DNA of 64,000 nucleotides, taken from positions 143,289,700 to 143,353,699 of the forward strand of contig CM035439.1 of NCBI GenBank assembly GCA_020310875.1, given 5' to 3'. How positions within the stretch are numbered: position 1 is the first letter of the stretch; every line of letters starts with the position of its first letter. This stretch comes from Ceratopteris richardii (taxonomy: Eukaryota; Streptophyta; Polypodiopsida; Polypodiales; Pteridaceae). The position numbers and the translations under genes are program-made. Shown here piece after piece: positions 10,998-21,535 of this stretch. Under the pieces are notes generated by a model. The model was not told the origin of the DNA. It did no database searches and saw nothing but the letters and a program-made list of their open reading frames with translations.

Positions 10998-12230
10998 TTC
11001 ACCTATCTTCAGATGAACAGTGTATGTTTGTAGTAAACTCAGATGTTTGGTGTATTAAGAGTGGGGCAGCCAAACAGTAGTTTCTTCACTTCACTACCTA
11101 TAGAGAATACTATCACATGTGTCAAAAACTTCTCTTACTCTATTATGGGAGTTGGTAAGATCATTCTGACTACTATTGATGGTAGTTCTTTTACATTTCT
11201 AGATGCTTTATTTGTGCCACTAATCAAGAGAAATCAATTATCAGTTTTTGCATTAGCCAAGAATGGCTTGCTTGTGAAATTTGTTAATGTCAGATGTATA
11301 GTTTAGGATCTATCAATGGCGATGTGGTTATTGCTTCTCGCATTTTATGTCATGGGTTGTATAAGCTCATAGACTATGAAAAATTTGTGAATGATTTAGC
11401 ATGTGCAGTACATGTTTCTCACGCTATGTCAGATGCAAGGCTTTGGCATGCATGCTTTGGTCATCTAAATTTTGCTAGTTTTCTATGCCTGCAAAATTTT
11501 GAAATGGTGTCCTCTTTGCCCAAACTTGAGGCACCCAATAAAATTTTTGTGAAGGTTGTATCTTGGGCAAAATGCAACGTTCCTCCTTTCCAAAAGATGC
11601 TTTAGTTCGAGCTACTCAGAAATTGCAGCATATACATACCGATGTATGTGCTCTATGAAGACACCTTCTTTTGGAAAGTATCTTTACCTAGTGACTTACA
11701 TTGAAGATTTTTCTAGACATGCATGGGTATATCCATTGAAAGCAAAGTCCGAAGTTTTCATGCGCTTCAAACATTTTTTGGTTTTGGTTGAAAATTTGTC
11801 AACATGTAAAATGGGCACCCTCCATTCTGATTGAGGTGGGGAATATATGCCTTTTGCAACTATTACATGGACCAGTAAGAAGCAACCAAGTCTTGCTTTG
11901 TTGAGTACAAAGGTTAGGTATAGAGATGCTATAATGGCAGCATGTGAAGCATCGTGGCTAGAGATGCTACTTGAAGATTTAGGTGTCAATGTGCAAAAGC
12001 CTATCAGCATCTATTGTGATAATATTAACAACATATAGATAGCATAGAACCCTATTTTCCATGCTAGAACAAAGCTTATTGAGGTGCACTATCATTTCAT
12101 CAAGGAAAAGGTATTATCAAGTGATATTTGTGGAGAAATTTGACTCCAATATACATAGTGCAAGTTAGAGAACCTCTTCTAGAATCTTCCCTGTAAGACA
12201 CATGCTTACTAAAACCTGATTCAATCACAA
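10998..12230 (+). pseudogene. copia-3: plus-strand copia remnant, RT deleted
   Basis: Fragments read in order on the plus strand. Protease-like DVWCIKSGAAK (about 11045). A pre-integrase block with LWHACFGHLNFASF (about 11440). The start of the integrase core, YLVTYIEDFSRHAWVYPLK (about 11690), as far as GGEYM at 11850. At 11850 the sequence jumps directly into RNase H (ITWTSKKQPSLALLS, then HARTKLIEVHYHFIKEK). The rest of integrase and all of reverse transcriptase are missing. Stops and frame changes are frequent. The left part (gag, LTR) is displaced beyond copia-1, which inserted here. Confidence 0.82.
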
Positions 12231-12344
12231 CTTGGAGTTCCAATGGCTTTGAAATTTTGGCTACGCATAGTAGACACTATTAGATTTTCCAGAGCTAAAG
12301 AATACTCGATTTGGAATTCATATGAGCAGGCAACCAATTATCTG
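12231..12344. other. Spacer, no feature recognised
   Basis: Short stretch between the copia-3 RNase H tail and the long direct repeat. Nothing recognised. Confidence 0.4.
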
Positions 12345-12740
12345 TGTTATACTTTATGGAATATTTGGAATGAAGGTTTAATGCCTTGAGGATTTTAATG
12401 TGTGTTGTGTTTTGATTTAGCAAGTGGAGATCCATGAGGGTATGAACAAGTGTGAATGATTTTGAACGAGTATGAACGCACATGGATCTATTCAAATACT
12501 TTTGGAGATATTTAAAAGAGGATTTTTAGAGAATAAGTTATTTTTAGAAGATAGTTATTTTTAGCTACTTTTGTAAATAAGCAAAAGCACGCTATTTTTA
12601 GCATAGCCCTCATGTATCTTCTTTTCAGGACATAATAAGAAATTCCTATAAATATGCATGCTCTCATAGAGTTTTCCATCAGAGTATGTGGGGGGAGATT
12701 GTACCCAATCTGGTGTCATCTCTTGTCTCTTTCTATCTCT
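12345..12740 (+). repeat. Long direct repeat, copy 1 (probable LTR, 3' end diverged)
   Basis: Starts TGTTATACTTTATGG. It matches 13670-14100 over most of its length with scattered differences, including a TATA-like CCTATAAATATGC near 12645. Similarity fades after about 12740, so the usual CA end is not present. See copy 2 for why these look like LTRs. Confidence 0.6.
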
Positions 12741-13669
12741 GAGTACTTTTTGTGTGATTTGTTTGTGTACTATCCTCTGCGTTCATGCATCTGTGGAATC
12801 TGGGCATCCATTCAATATCCAATTTCAATGATTTTTCTTGCTTTAGAAATCTCTTGTAGAGACCTTTCCATTAAGTGGCTAGAAGCAATAGTTTGGATTC
12901 AGTCCGTGTCATCTTCAGAATTTTGAAGTTTGGTATAGCTTTTCAATGACCCTCATTCGAGCATCGTTTTGAAGCATCGACCTTTGGAGGAGTATTGGAA
13001 AGCTATTTCGACAAAGTGCGGACCAACTTCAACACTTGCACACACCTGCAAGTTCTTCTTTTGAACCTAAAGATAAGTCGCTTGTCAATTTATATGCATG
13101 GTTACTTTTATTTTTGCATCCAATTACATATAAGACATGCAAAAGTAGACATGTAGTTTCGACGTGGATTTGCCTTCTGCATTTTTTTTTCTTCTTGTAC
13201 AGACCGAAAAGTACTTTCTTGTAGGTTTGCGAGGAGAAAAATATATATATACTTGTCAGGGTATGTAATACCTTTCGGTCTCCTTGTGGATAGATTATGC
13301 TTGTCGGCACCAAATATCATGGAAATTGTTTGTTGGAATTTTTTCGGTTTTCAAAATTGCACAGTTATGCTGCCAAATTTTTTAGAAAATTTGTATGCAC
13401 ATGCATTCAAGTATAGATTCATGATTAGAAACTCCATTGTTATATAATCACATCAAGATATTCATTTTTGTAAATCACTTTTTGATTGCATTTAGACTTA
13501 AACCTTGCTTACCCATTCACATTCACATTAAATTCCAATTTTCCAATTCCATGCATGTCTTTTTACATGGAACATGCTTATGATTGTTCAGTGATGGGAC
13601 ATGTGATTGGCCATCCATGTCTATTTTATTCTTATCAACTGAGGTCAGTTGCTCGACAACTGGGGGGCA
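12741..13669. other. Non-coding interior between the two long direct repeats
   Basis: About 0.93 kb without any gag or pol similarity, tRNA or convincing frame. I see no primer-binding site after copy 1. It ends in a purine-rich ACTGGGGGGCA run (13659-13669) directly before copy 2, which looks like a polypurine tract. This suggests a non-autonomous LTR element, or a deleted one. Confidence 0.45.
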
Positions 13670-14100
13670 TGTTATACTTTATGGAATATTTGGAATGAAG
13701 GTTTAATGCCTTGAGGATTTTAATGTGTGTTGTGTTTTGATTTAACATGTGGAGATCCATGAGGGTATGAACAAGTGTGAATGAGTACGAATGCGCATGG
13801 ATTTATTCAAATACTTTTGGAGATATTTAGAAGAGGATTTTTAGAGAATAAGTTATTTTTAGAAGATACTTATTTTTAACTACTTTTGTAAATAAAGCAA
13901 AAGAACACTATTTTTAGTGTGGCCCTCATGTATCTTCTTTTCAGGACATAGTAAGAAATACCTATAAATATGCATGCTCTCATAGAGATGTGCATGAGAA
14001 CATGTGGGGGGAGATTGCACCCAATCTTGTGTCGTCTCTTTTCATCTCTTGTCTCTTTCTATTTTTTGCGTATGTGCTCTACAGGATTCGATCGTCAACA
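13670..14100 (+). repeat. Long direct repeat, copy 2 (probable 3' LTR)
   Basis: A 431-bp unit with TGTTATAC...CGTCAACA ends, preceded by a polypurine-tract-like run. It contains a TATA-like CCTATAAATATGC near 13965. The flanks ATCTG (before copy 1) and GTCTA (after copy 2) do not match as a target duplication. The pair may be separate insertions or an old recombined element. Confidence 0.65.
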
Positions 14101-14806
14101 GTCTAAAGATAGACTACCTATCAATTTAGGATAAGCAAAACATTGAGGTTCACAAGAAATGTTCCTAGTCACTACTGGAGAATCATGAGATATCACCTTC
14201 TCAATGTGGCTATGTACAGAAAGGTATGCGGTTGGAATACCTTTGTCCCTTGTAGCACAATATTAAGGTACCTTCTGATCTCCATCGGTGAGGGAATGAC
14301 TAGCATATGCTTCTACACAATCTCCTTCTCATCTCCACAAATGTTCATGTTCAAATCAGTTCTATATATAGAGATATGTGCATGGGACTTTTCACCTACC
14401 CTTGCATCTTCTCTCACCTCTTGACCTTTCACATCATGGCCTTTGTCCTTCCATTGCCTTGGGTGACGTTTGGTGCTCCAAATTACTTGGTATGCCTTCT
14501 TTGCTTTGAAGCTTATTGGGCTTCTCTAGAGCTTAATATTGGTTCCTTGGCTCTTTGCAAGAGATCTTCTTCAATCCCTATCATAAGACATGCTTCGTAC
14601 AACATATACAATTAAATGAGATCACCTTGGCTACATATACCTTTATTGCTTTACTCGCTTCTTTGTCCTCTCTTGGAGAATCTATCTTCTTCTCTACCTT
14701 CATGGCTTCATATCTTTCAAGGCTTGCATGCTTCACTTTGATCCTCCTTTTTCTTTGGATCATCTTTGAGTTTTTCTTTGGTTGCAATTTTCTTTACACC
14801 TCCTTT

Positions 14807-15067
14807 TCATGTCATCATGGTTGTCATGCTTTCTTTTTCTTCATGCCCTCTCTTGTGCATCATGGATGCTCCTTGCCTTCTAAGCACTGCTTCCATAGAA
14901 TTGGCCTCTCCTAGAGCTTTGAAATTACCTTTGATGGTTTCTCTTACTCTTTCTTTGAGTATGAATTCTTCTCTTCGAAATCTAAAAATTGTGTTGGCTC
15001 CATGTGCTCTTCTTTGGACTCTATTTGGATCTTCCAATCCATGAAAACTAACTCCCCCTTGCTTCAT
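14807..15067 (-). CDS. Uncharacterised charged frame, possibly a gag remnant
   Basis: An 86-codon frame beginning MKQGGVSFHGLEDPNR. It contains FRFRREEFILKERVRETIK and ends in a histidine- and acid-rich segment (MHKRGHEEKESM). A frame change leads into another Lys/Arg-rich stretch (14581-14787). The composition is that of a protein-coding strand and contrasts with its surroundings, but I cannot assign a family. An old retroelement gag is the most likely guess. Confidence 0.25.
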   Translation of the reverse strand: MKQGGVSFHGLEDPNRVQRRAHGANTIFRFRREEFILKERVRETIKGNFKALGEANSMEAVLRRQGASMMHKRGHEEKESMTTMMT

Positions 15068-15289
15068 AATCTTTACTCAATTCTTCATGGCTAATTATAC
15101 CCAAAAAATCAACAATGGGCTGATCATACATGAACTCTTTCATGATTTCCTCTTCATGTGAGGCATTACTAGCTTTCGCACCCTCCAAGCTTTCTTCATC
15201 ACCTACAAAACACACAATAAATTTTCAATGTGAACAATGGTACTTCTTGCACCTAACAAGGCTTTATATTCCTCTTTGGATGATCTTAC

Positions 15290-15545
15290 TTGCCTTTACA
15301 TAGGCTTGCCACTCCTCTAGGGATGCTCTTACTTGCCATAGGCTTGCCACTCTCTGTGGTGGACTTACTTGCCTTAACCTTTCACTAGACATTCACTTGG
15401 TCCTTGGTGCTTCTTGCATGTAAAAAGGCTTGCCATTCCTCATGGGATGGTCTTACTTGCCTTCCCATAGGCTTGCCATTCCTCTTTTGTTGGTCTTACT
15501 AGCTTCAACCTTTCACTAGACCTTCACATGGTCTATGCTTGGAGA
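15290..15545. repeat. Imperfect tandem repeats around AGGCTTGCCA
   Basis: The phrases AGGCTTGCCA, TCTTACTTGCC and CTTTCACTAGAC recur several times at irregular 50-130-bp spacing, with small differences between copies. It looks like a degenerate tandem duplication. No coding sense is apparent. Confidence 0.55.
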
Positions 15546-15848
15546 TTATCACCACATATGTGGATTCTTTTAGCCCTTTTACATCAGCCCTTACCTTTGT
15601 CAGTTCACTTATTTACCTTCTTCATGTCACATGTACCATGAGCGATGCTTCCTTCTATCTTGGCACTTGCTTGCACTCCTTGAACCTTGGGGAGTTTCTT
15701 CAAGTCCTTGAGTCTTCAAAAGTTTATGATGGCCCTTCTTTGGAGTCTTCTACTCCTCCTTTGTTGGGAAGCTCAATCATAGGCTTCACCCTTCTTTGAT
15801 GTCTTCAAAATATAAGTGTCTGATAATCATGTGGCTTGGGCTCCTTCT

Positions 15849-16231
15849 TGTTGGAACATCAAGCTTACACTATGCTTGAGGTGGATTTGATCTACATCAA
15901 AGGCTATCGCGCCGTCGAAAGAATATCCATTGGAGATTTCTTTTTCTTATGCTCATTTATTGTATTTTTTGATGGCTCATTTACCGTTGTAAAAGCCTTG
16001 AGCTTTACACATGTAAAGGTAGAAAGATAGAGCCCAAACCCCAAGAATTTGTGGTGGTTGAAGTTGCATTCAATCAAGCAATCAATCACCTAAAAGTAGA
16101 TCAAACTAGATCTTCACTTTTCCTAGATTGTAGGAAAGTGAATTGATTCCCTCCAACAACCATTCCCACCTTTATTTGAATTCAAATTTCTCTTGTAGAA
16201 GTCGTGAAACACTCCTAGAGTCTATATAAAA
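15849..16231 (+). repeat. 5' LTR of element B, part 1 (U3)
   Basis: Matches the start of the 3' LTR (27453-27837), beginning TGTTGGAAC. It ends at a TATATAAA box (16223-16230), where element A begins. The 3' LTR continues past this point with GACTTGAAATCAC; here the sequence switches to element A. Confidence 0.9.
16223..16230 (+). promoter_or_regulatory. TATA box of element B 5' LTR
   Basis: TATATAAA, also present at 27830-27837 in the 3' LTR. Element A starts two bases downstream, so the box is now separated from B's own transcript start. Confidence 0.7.
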
Positions 16232-17272
16232 CCTTCACAATCTGGCTTGGATTACTTCAAGAAGACAATACTTGAAGGAAGGACCATAGGAACTTATGCT
16301 TATAAGTTCTTACCATTTTTACTTCTTGTGAAAGTCTAAAATGACTTGGCATTCTTATGTAATCACTTACCTAATAGATTCGTGGAATTAGATGGTATGA
16401 GTTGAGAGAATATCTCCCTACTTTTAGAGGAGTGATTATAGGGAGCCTTAGATTTGAATTTGAAATTCAAATCAACTTCAACTCATATAAAAAAGAGAAG
16501 AAAACTCGCGGGCTGAGTGAGGTGTACATCCAAGATTCATTTACACTATCATTGAGTGTGTGTGAGTGCTACACCATAGCCCACAACACTCAAACTCATT
16601 AGGCTACACTTGTGATGCCAATGAGATTGTACATCATTGTGAATTAATACAAGTCTTTACATTCATCAACTCTGTGTTCTCTGAGTGTACTACTTCAAGT
16701 CTGTCAACTTCAAAGAGGCATATCTCAGTGCCTACTCCACCAAATCAAGTGATTCAAAGCTTTGTAGATCCAGCTCAAAGCATACTACAAGCATACAAAG
16801 TTTGAAGAAACTTGGTTCAGCCAATTTTGAGAAATCGCGGTCGAAGTGCTCACTGGTATTTGTCTGCATACTTCCTAAAAAGTCGGGGGTATCCATAATT
16901 TTGCTAAAGTGATTTCTCTGAGTATAGTTTATCATTTTATCTCATTCCACTTGCAAATGGTAGCTTACTAAGCTAATAGAATACCTCTAGAAGGAATTTT
17001 GCCAATTGTAAGTGTACTGGTCATACTGAGCATAACTCTGAGCAGGTGTCAATACCAAAATAGCAAGTTTTCTTGGATTTGTGAAGCATCAAGTAGTCTA
17101 TTTTGATTTGAACACTACACACATCATTTGCAAAGTACATATATGATCTCTTGGTATCATTTGGAAGCTAAGGGTGTCTACTAATCATATGTGGAGTCAC
17201 TGAGGGCTGGTGCAAAGCAAGATTAGCAGCACCTACGCAATCTTCTGGAGGATCCATCCATCTTTCCCAACA
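16232..17272 (+). repeat. 5' LTR of element A, 5'-truncated
   Basis: Matches 21553-22584 from CCTTCACAAT onward and ends TTTCCCAACA before the primer site. The first 17 bp of a full LTR (TGTTGGTGCGATTCAAG at 21536-21552) are missing. It contains a CATATAAAAAAG TATA-like box near 16485. Confidence 0.93.
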
Positions 17273-17273
17273 G

Positions 17274-17285
17274 TGGTATCAGAGC
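17274..17285 (+). promoter_or_regulatory. Primer-binding site of element A
   Basis: TGGTATCAGAGC one base after the LTR end; perfect initiator tRNA-Met type. Confidence 0.93.
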
Positions 17286-17297
17286 AAACAAGGTAAC

Positions 17298-18341
17298 ATG
17301 GGAGATGGTTTTCCTTCATTTATTGGTAAATTGGACAGGAACAATTATCAAGCCTGGTCTTTGAGGATGAAGACTTATCTACAAGGAAGAAGTCTATTTG
17401 GATTCATCTCAGGAGATGAGGAATTGCCCTCATTCAAAGCAAGGGGTCTACCCACCAAGGAAGAACAAGAAAGGCTTAATACATGGTGTGCAAAAGATGC
17501 ATTGGCAAGGTCTTATCTTCTTAACTCTATATCTGATTTCCTTTTACCTCACATCAGGAATTGTAAGACTTCCCAAGAAACTTGGGAAACCTTGTCATCA
17601 TACTTTTCATCTAATACAAGGGCCAGGAAGAATCAATTGTGGATTGAATTCACAACCCTTAGGAAGCAACCAAAACAATCAGTCTCAGAATTTGTGACCA
17701 AGATCAAGGATGTGGCAGACCAATTAGCAAGCATAGGAGAGGAGATTGAAGAGGAACAAATAGTAAGGCAAGTAACCAATGGACTAAAGGCAGATGATAA
17801 GTGGGAAAGCTTCACCACTGCATTGGATCGCTACATGGACATACATACCCCAGATCTCACAACTCTGATGGGCCAACTATTCACACATGAAGCAAAGTTC
17901 ACAAAGGTTGGAGATACATCTAAAGGTAACACTCCTTCTGCCCTATATACTGATAAAAAGATTAAAGACAAAGGTAAAGGAAAAAGGCAAGAAGATGAAG
18001 GTTCTACCTCCCAAGCCAACTATGCACGGAGAGGTAGATCTTCAAGAGGCACGAGTAGAGGAGGTAAGCAAGGTAGGGGGAGACCCTACAATTCATCACC
18101 ATGTAACATTTGTAGACTGTCTAATCACACCACAGATAGTGCTACAAAAACTACAAAAATCAGAGAGGAAGAGGCTATCAAAGAGGTGGATACTCTCAAG
18201 GCAGAGGAAGGTTCAACCAACACCAAGGCTACAATGGCTACAACAATTACAACAACAACCATAATGGTAACTACCAAGGAGGATTCAGAAATAGGAAAGA
18301 CTACAACAACTACACAGAGGAGCAAGATGACTCCCTATTGA
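17298..18341 (+). pseudogene. Element A gag, frameshifted in the zinc knuckle
   Basis: Starts MGDGFPSFIGKLDRNNYQAW 12 bp after the primer site. A UBN2-type capsid domain follows (SLRMKTYLQGR, then LLPHIRNCKTSQETWETL and FVTKIKDVADQLASIGEEI). A basic region and the first half of a CCHC knuckle (CNICRLSNH near 18107) come next. At about 18137 one base is missing compared with element B. The rest of the knuckle and the Gly/Asn/Tyr-rich tail therefore lie in the next frame, which runs straight into pol. What follows in the gag frame is Thr-rich nonsense to 18341. Gag forms the particle; the knuckle would bind element RNA. Confidence 0.88.
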
Positions 18342-21061
18342 TCATGAATATGACTTCCAAGTCAGGTATCAATGATGATCATCTGTTTTATATTGATTCA
18401 GGATGTTCTAATCATGTAGCTGGCAATGTGGCACTACTCTCTGATCTTGAGGAACCCAAGGGCAAACATCAAGTACAAACAGGTGATGATACTAAGCATT
18501 CTGTAGTAAAGATTGGAAATGTAAAAACTTGTGATGGTAACCAGAACCTATTGAGCAGGGTACTTTATGTACCAACCATTACCAAAAACTTAATGAGTGT
18601 TGGTCAGATTGTGGAGAAAGGTTTGCAGGTTAGGTTCAATCAACATGGAGCATATGTGGAGGAACCAAGACATGGATTCAAAAGGATAGCCAAGGGAGAA
18701 AAATCAGGTAGATTATTTACCTTTGAATTAGAAGACACAAAGAATATTGCTTTGTATAGCTACAAGGACCAGACACTTTCAGAACTTGAAATGTGGCACA
18801 AGAGACTAGGGCACATAGGTGAAAGGACCTTGAAGCAAATGAGCAGAGATCAATGTGTGCTTGGGATACCTAATGTATCCAAGCAACACATGATTTACAA
18901 GTGTGGTGCTTGTCAATTTGGTAAGTCTCACAGGTTACCTTATACAAGGAAAGGATTTATGCATGAAGACTACCTAGACTTGGTACACACAGATGTTTGG
19001 GGACCTAGCAAGGATCCCTCCATTTCAGGATCAAGGTACTATGTGTCTTTCATTGATGATTATAGCAGATGGATTGTGTTATACTTTATGAAGCACAATG
19101 ATGAAGTGTTTAATTGTTTCAAAAGATATCTTGCACTAGTTGAAAATCAAACAGGAAGGAACTTGAAGAAGCTAAGGTCAGATGGAGGAGGTGAATACTT
19201 CTCAAATGAGTTTGATGACTTCTTGCAGGAAAGAGGCATCAAGAGGGAGATAACCACAAGGTACTCACCTGAACAAAATGGAGTAGCTGAAAGAAGGAAT
19301 AGACTTATAGTTGAAACAACCAGGTCCATGCTTAATGAAAAGAAGTTGCCAAATTATCTTTGGGCAGAGAGTGTATGTACTGCCACCTATCTCATAAACA
19401 GGTTGCCATCAAAGTCTCTTGATGGAATGACACCTTATGAAGCTTGGCATGGTAAGAGACCATCATTGGATCATTGCAAAATCTTTGGTTGTGTAGCATA
19501 TGTGCATATTCCCTCACAGGTAAGGGGAAAGCTAGACCCTAAAGCAGAAAAATGTATTTTCATTGGTTATGACTTAAATAAAAAAGGGTACAGATTCTAC
19601 AACCCAACCAATAAAGGGTTCAAGGTAAGTAGATATGTCATCTTTGATGAGAATGACTCATGGTATGAGAATGAATGCAGGAAGGTTAGTCTACCCTATG
19701 ATTTGGAAGAGGAGTTTCCAAAACTCTCAAGGGAGGAACCAATCCAGAAGGAAGAATCAAGTTCAGAAGATGATGACACAATCAATCTTGAAGAATTCAA
19801 GGCATGGAAGTCCAAAGGCAAGTTAAAGATGAAGAAGCTTGAGGATATACCAGAATCTTCAACTCAAGCAATGAGGAGATCTCATAGAGAAAGTAAGAAG
19901 CCTATCAGATATGGGTATGATACATCTCTTGTCACTAAGCATTCAATTTATCTTGCAAAGGACTTGTTAAGTGAAGAACCAGGTTCATATGAAGAGGCAA
20001 TCACCAAACCAGAATGGAAAGGAGCTATGGATGAAGAAATAGAAGCTCTCAAGGAGAGTGACACATGGGACTTGGTACCAAAAAAGGACTCTATGAAGGT
20101 GATAGGATCCAGATGGATCTACAAACTAAAGAGGAACTCTGATGGTACAATCAATAGGTACAAAGCTAGGTTGGTAGCCAAGGGTTTTGCACAAACCCAA
20201 GGCATTGATTATGAGGAGACATTTTCTGCTGTGGCTAAGATGCCAACAATCAGAGTATTGGTGAGTGTAGCTGCATCCAAGAATTGGAACATGTACCAAT
20301 TAGATGTCAAGAATGCTTTCTTGAATGGATGGATATCTGAAGAAGTCTACATGTCACAACCACCTGGCTATGAAGATCCCAAGAAGGTAAATTATGTTTG
20401 TAAATTGAAGAAGGCTTTATATGGATTGAAGCAGGCACCTAGAGCATGGAATTATAGACTGGCAACATACCTCCAAGACCAAGGGTTTACTATGAGCAAG
20501 GCAGATACATCATTGTTTATTAAAAAGAGCAATTCAGAGGTAATCTATCTCTGTGTTTATGTTGATGACATCATCATTATAGGTAATGATGTCCAAGGAA
20601 TCAGAAGCATCAAAAATCAGATGATGAAGGAGTTCAAGATCAATGATCTTGGATTATTGAAATACTTTCTAGGACTTGAATTGGTTTATACTAATTCAGG
20701 TGTATATATCACTCAGAAGAAGTATGTGCAAGACATGTTAAAGAAATTTGGCTTGCAAGATGCTAAAGTCTCTAGTACTCCAATGGAAGTCAACCTAAAG
20801 CTAAGTGCTCATGAAGGGGATGAAGTCCAAGACATTACAGGATATCAAAGTATGGTAGGTAGTTTGAATTATGCTACCTTGACTAGAATTGACATAGCAT
20901 ATGGAGTTAGTGTGCTAAGTCAATTCATGCACAAACCAAGGGTACCTCACCTTGAGGCTGCAAAGAAGATCTTGAAGTATCTAAAGGGAACTCAGAATCA
21001 TGGTTTGTACTTTCCTTATACATCAGATATTGATATTAAAGTGTATTTAGATGCAGATTGA
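18338..21061 (+). pseudogene. Element A pol: protease, integrase, reverse transcriptase
   Basis: A 907-codon open frame; real coding in this frame begins near 18137, upstream of its first Met. Domains in order: aspartic protease with FYIDSGCSNHVAG (catalytic DSG, residues about 20-30); GAG_pre-integrase with MWHKRLGHIGERT; integrase with catalytic D in VHTDVWG, D in RSDGGGEY and E in NGVAERRN. The RVT_2 reverse transcriptase has YKARLVAKGFAQ, LDVKNAFLNGWI and YVDDIIIIGND (near 20565). It ends VYLDAD at 21061, where about 14 bases are missing relative to B and the RNase H frame is lost. Catalytic residues all look present. Confidence 0.93.
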
Positions 21062-21494
21062 TGATAGGAGGAGCACATCAGGATACTTATCTTTTGTAGG
21101 TGATAAACCTATTTCTTGGTCAGCCAAGAAACAACCAACAGTGGCATTGTCATCCACTGAAGCAGAGTATAGAGGGCTAGCCAATGCCACTCAAGAAGCT
21201 ATTTGGTTAAAGCTTTTGTATACAGAACTAGGCCTACATACTAGGCCCCCAATTATCTTTGGAGACAACACAAGCTCTCTTCACCTTGCAGCTAATCCAA
21301 TATATCATGCTAGGACAAAACACATAGAGGTTCATTACCACTATGTGAGAGAGAAGTTGCTTAGCAAGGACATTCAGTTGACCTATGTGTCTACTAATAT
21401 GCAATGTGCAGATTTACTCACTAAAGCTTTGGATGGAAACAAATTATGCAGATTCAAATCCATGATTGGATTGCAGGATGTGATTGAAGATTGA
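21051..21494 (+). pseudogene. Element A RNase H, frame-separated from pol
   Basis: Continues pol in another frame: RRSTSGYLSFVGDKPISW, SAKKQPTVALSSTEAEYRG, HARTKHIEVHYHYVREK and ADLLTKALDGNK. Element B has a WAGAKD-coding stretch just after the DAD motif at the equivalent place; A lacks it. The stop at 21492-21494 precedes a polypurine tract. Confidence 0.92.
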
Positions 21495-21523
21495 AGATGA
21501 AGACTTAAGCCAAAGTGTTTGGC

Positions 21524-21535
21524 TTGAGGGGGAGC
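21524..21535 (+). promoter_or_regulatory. Polypurine tract of element A
   Basis: TTGAGGGGGAGC directly before the 3' LTR. The same sequence precedes the 3' LTR of B at 27441-27452. It would prime plus-strand DNA synthesis. Confidence 0.85.

Larger units (their letters stand above)
14101..15848. other. CT-rich unresolved sequence, host of element B
   Basis: The plus strand is strikingly rich in CTT, TCT and CAT, so the minus strand would encode charged (Lys/Glu/Arg) protein. One minus frame is noted separately (14807-15067), and a short-repeat block lies at 15290-15545. Element B inserted at 15848/15849. The same compositional style resumes at 28514-28600 beyond B, so both flanks may belong to one older element. 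I recognise no domain. Confidence 0.35.

Noticed and set aside
12345-14100. One intact LTR element bounded by the two direct repeats
   Set aside because: Flanks ATCTG and GTCTA do not match, copy 1 lacks its 3' end and no primer site follows it, so intactness is not supported.
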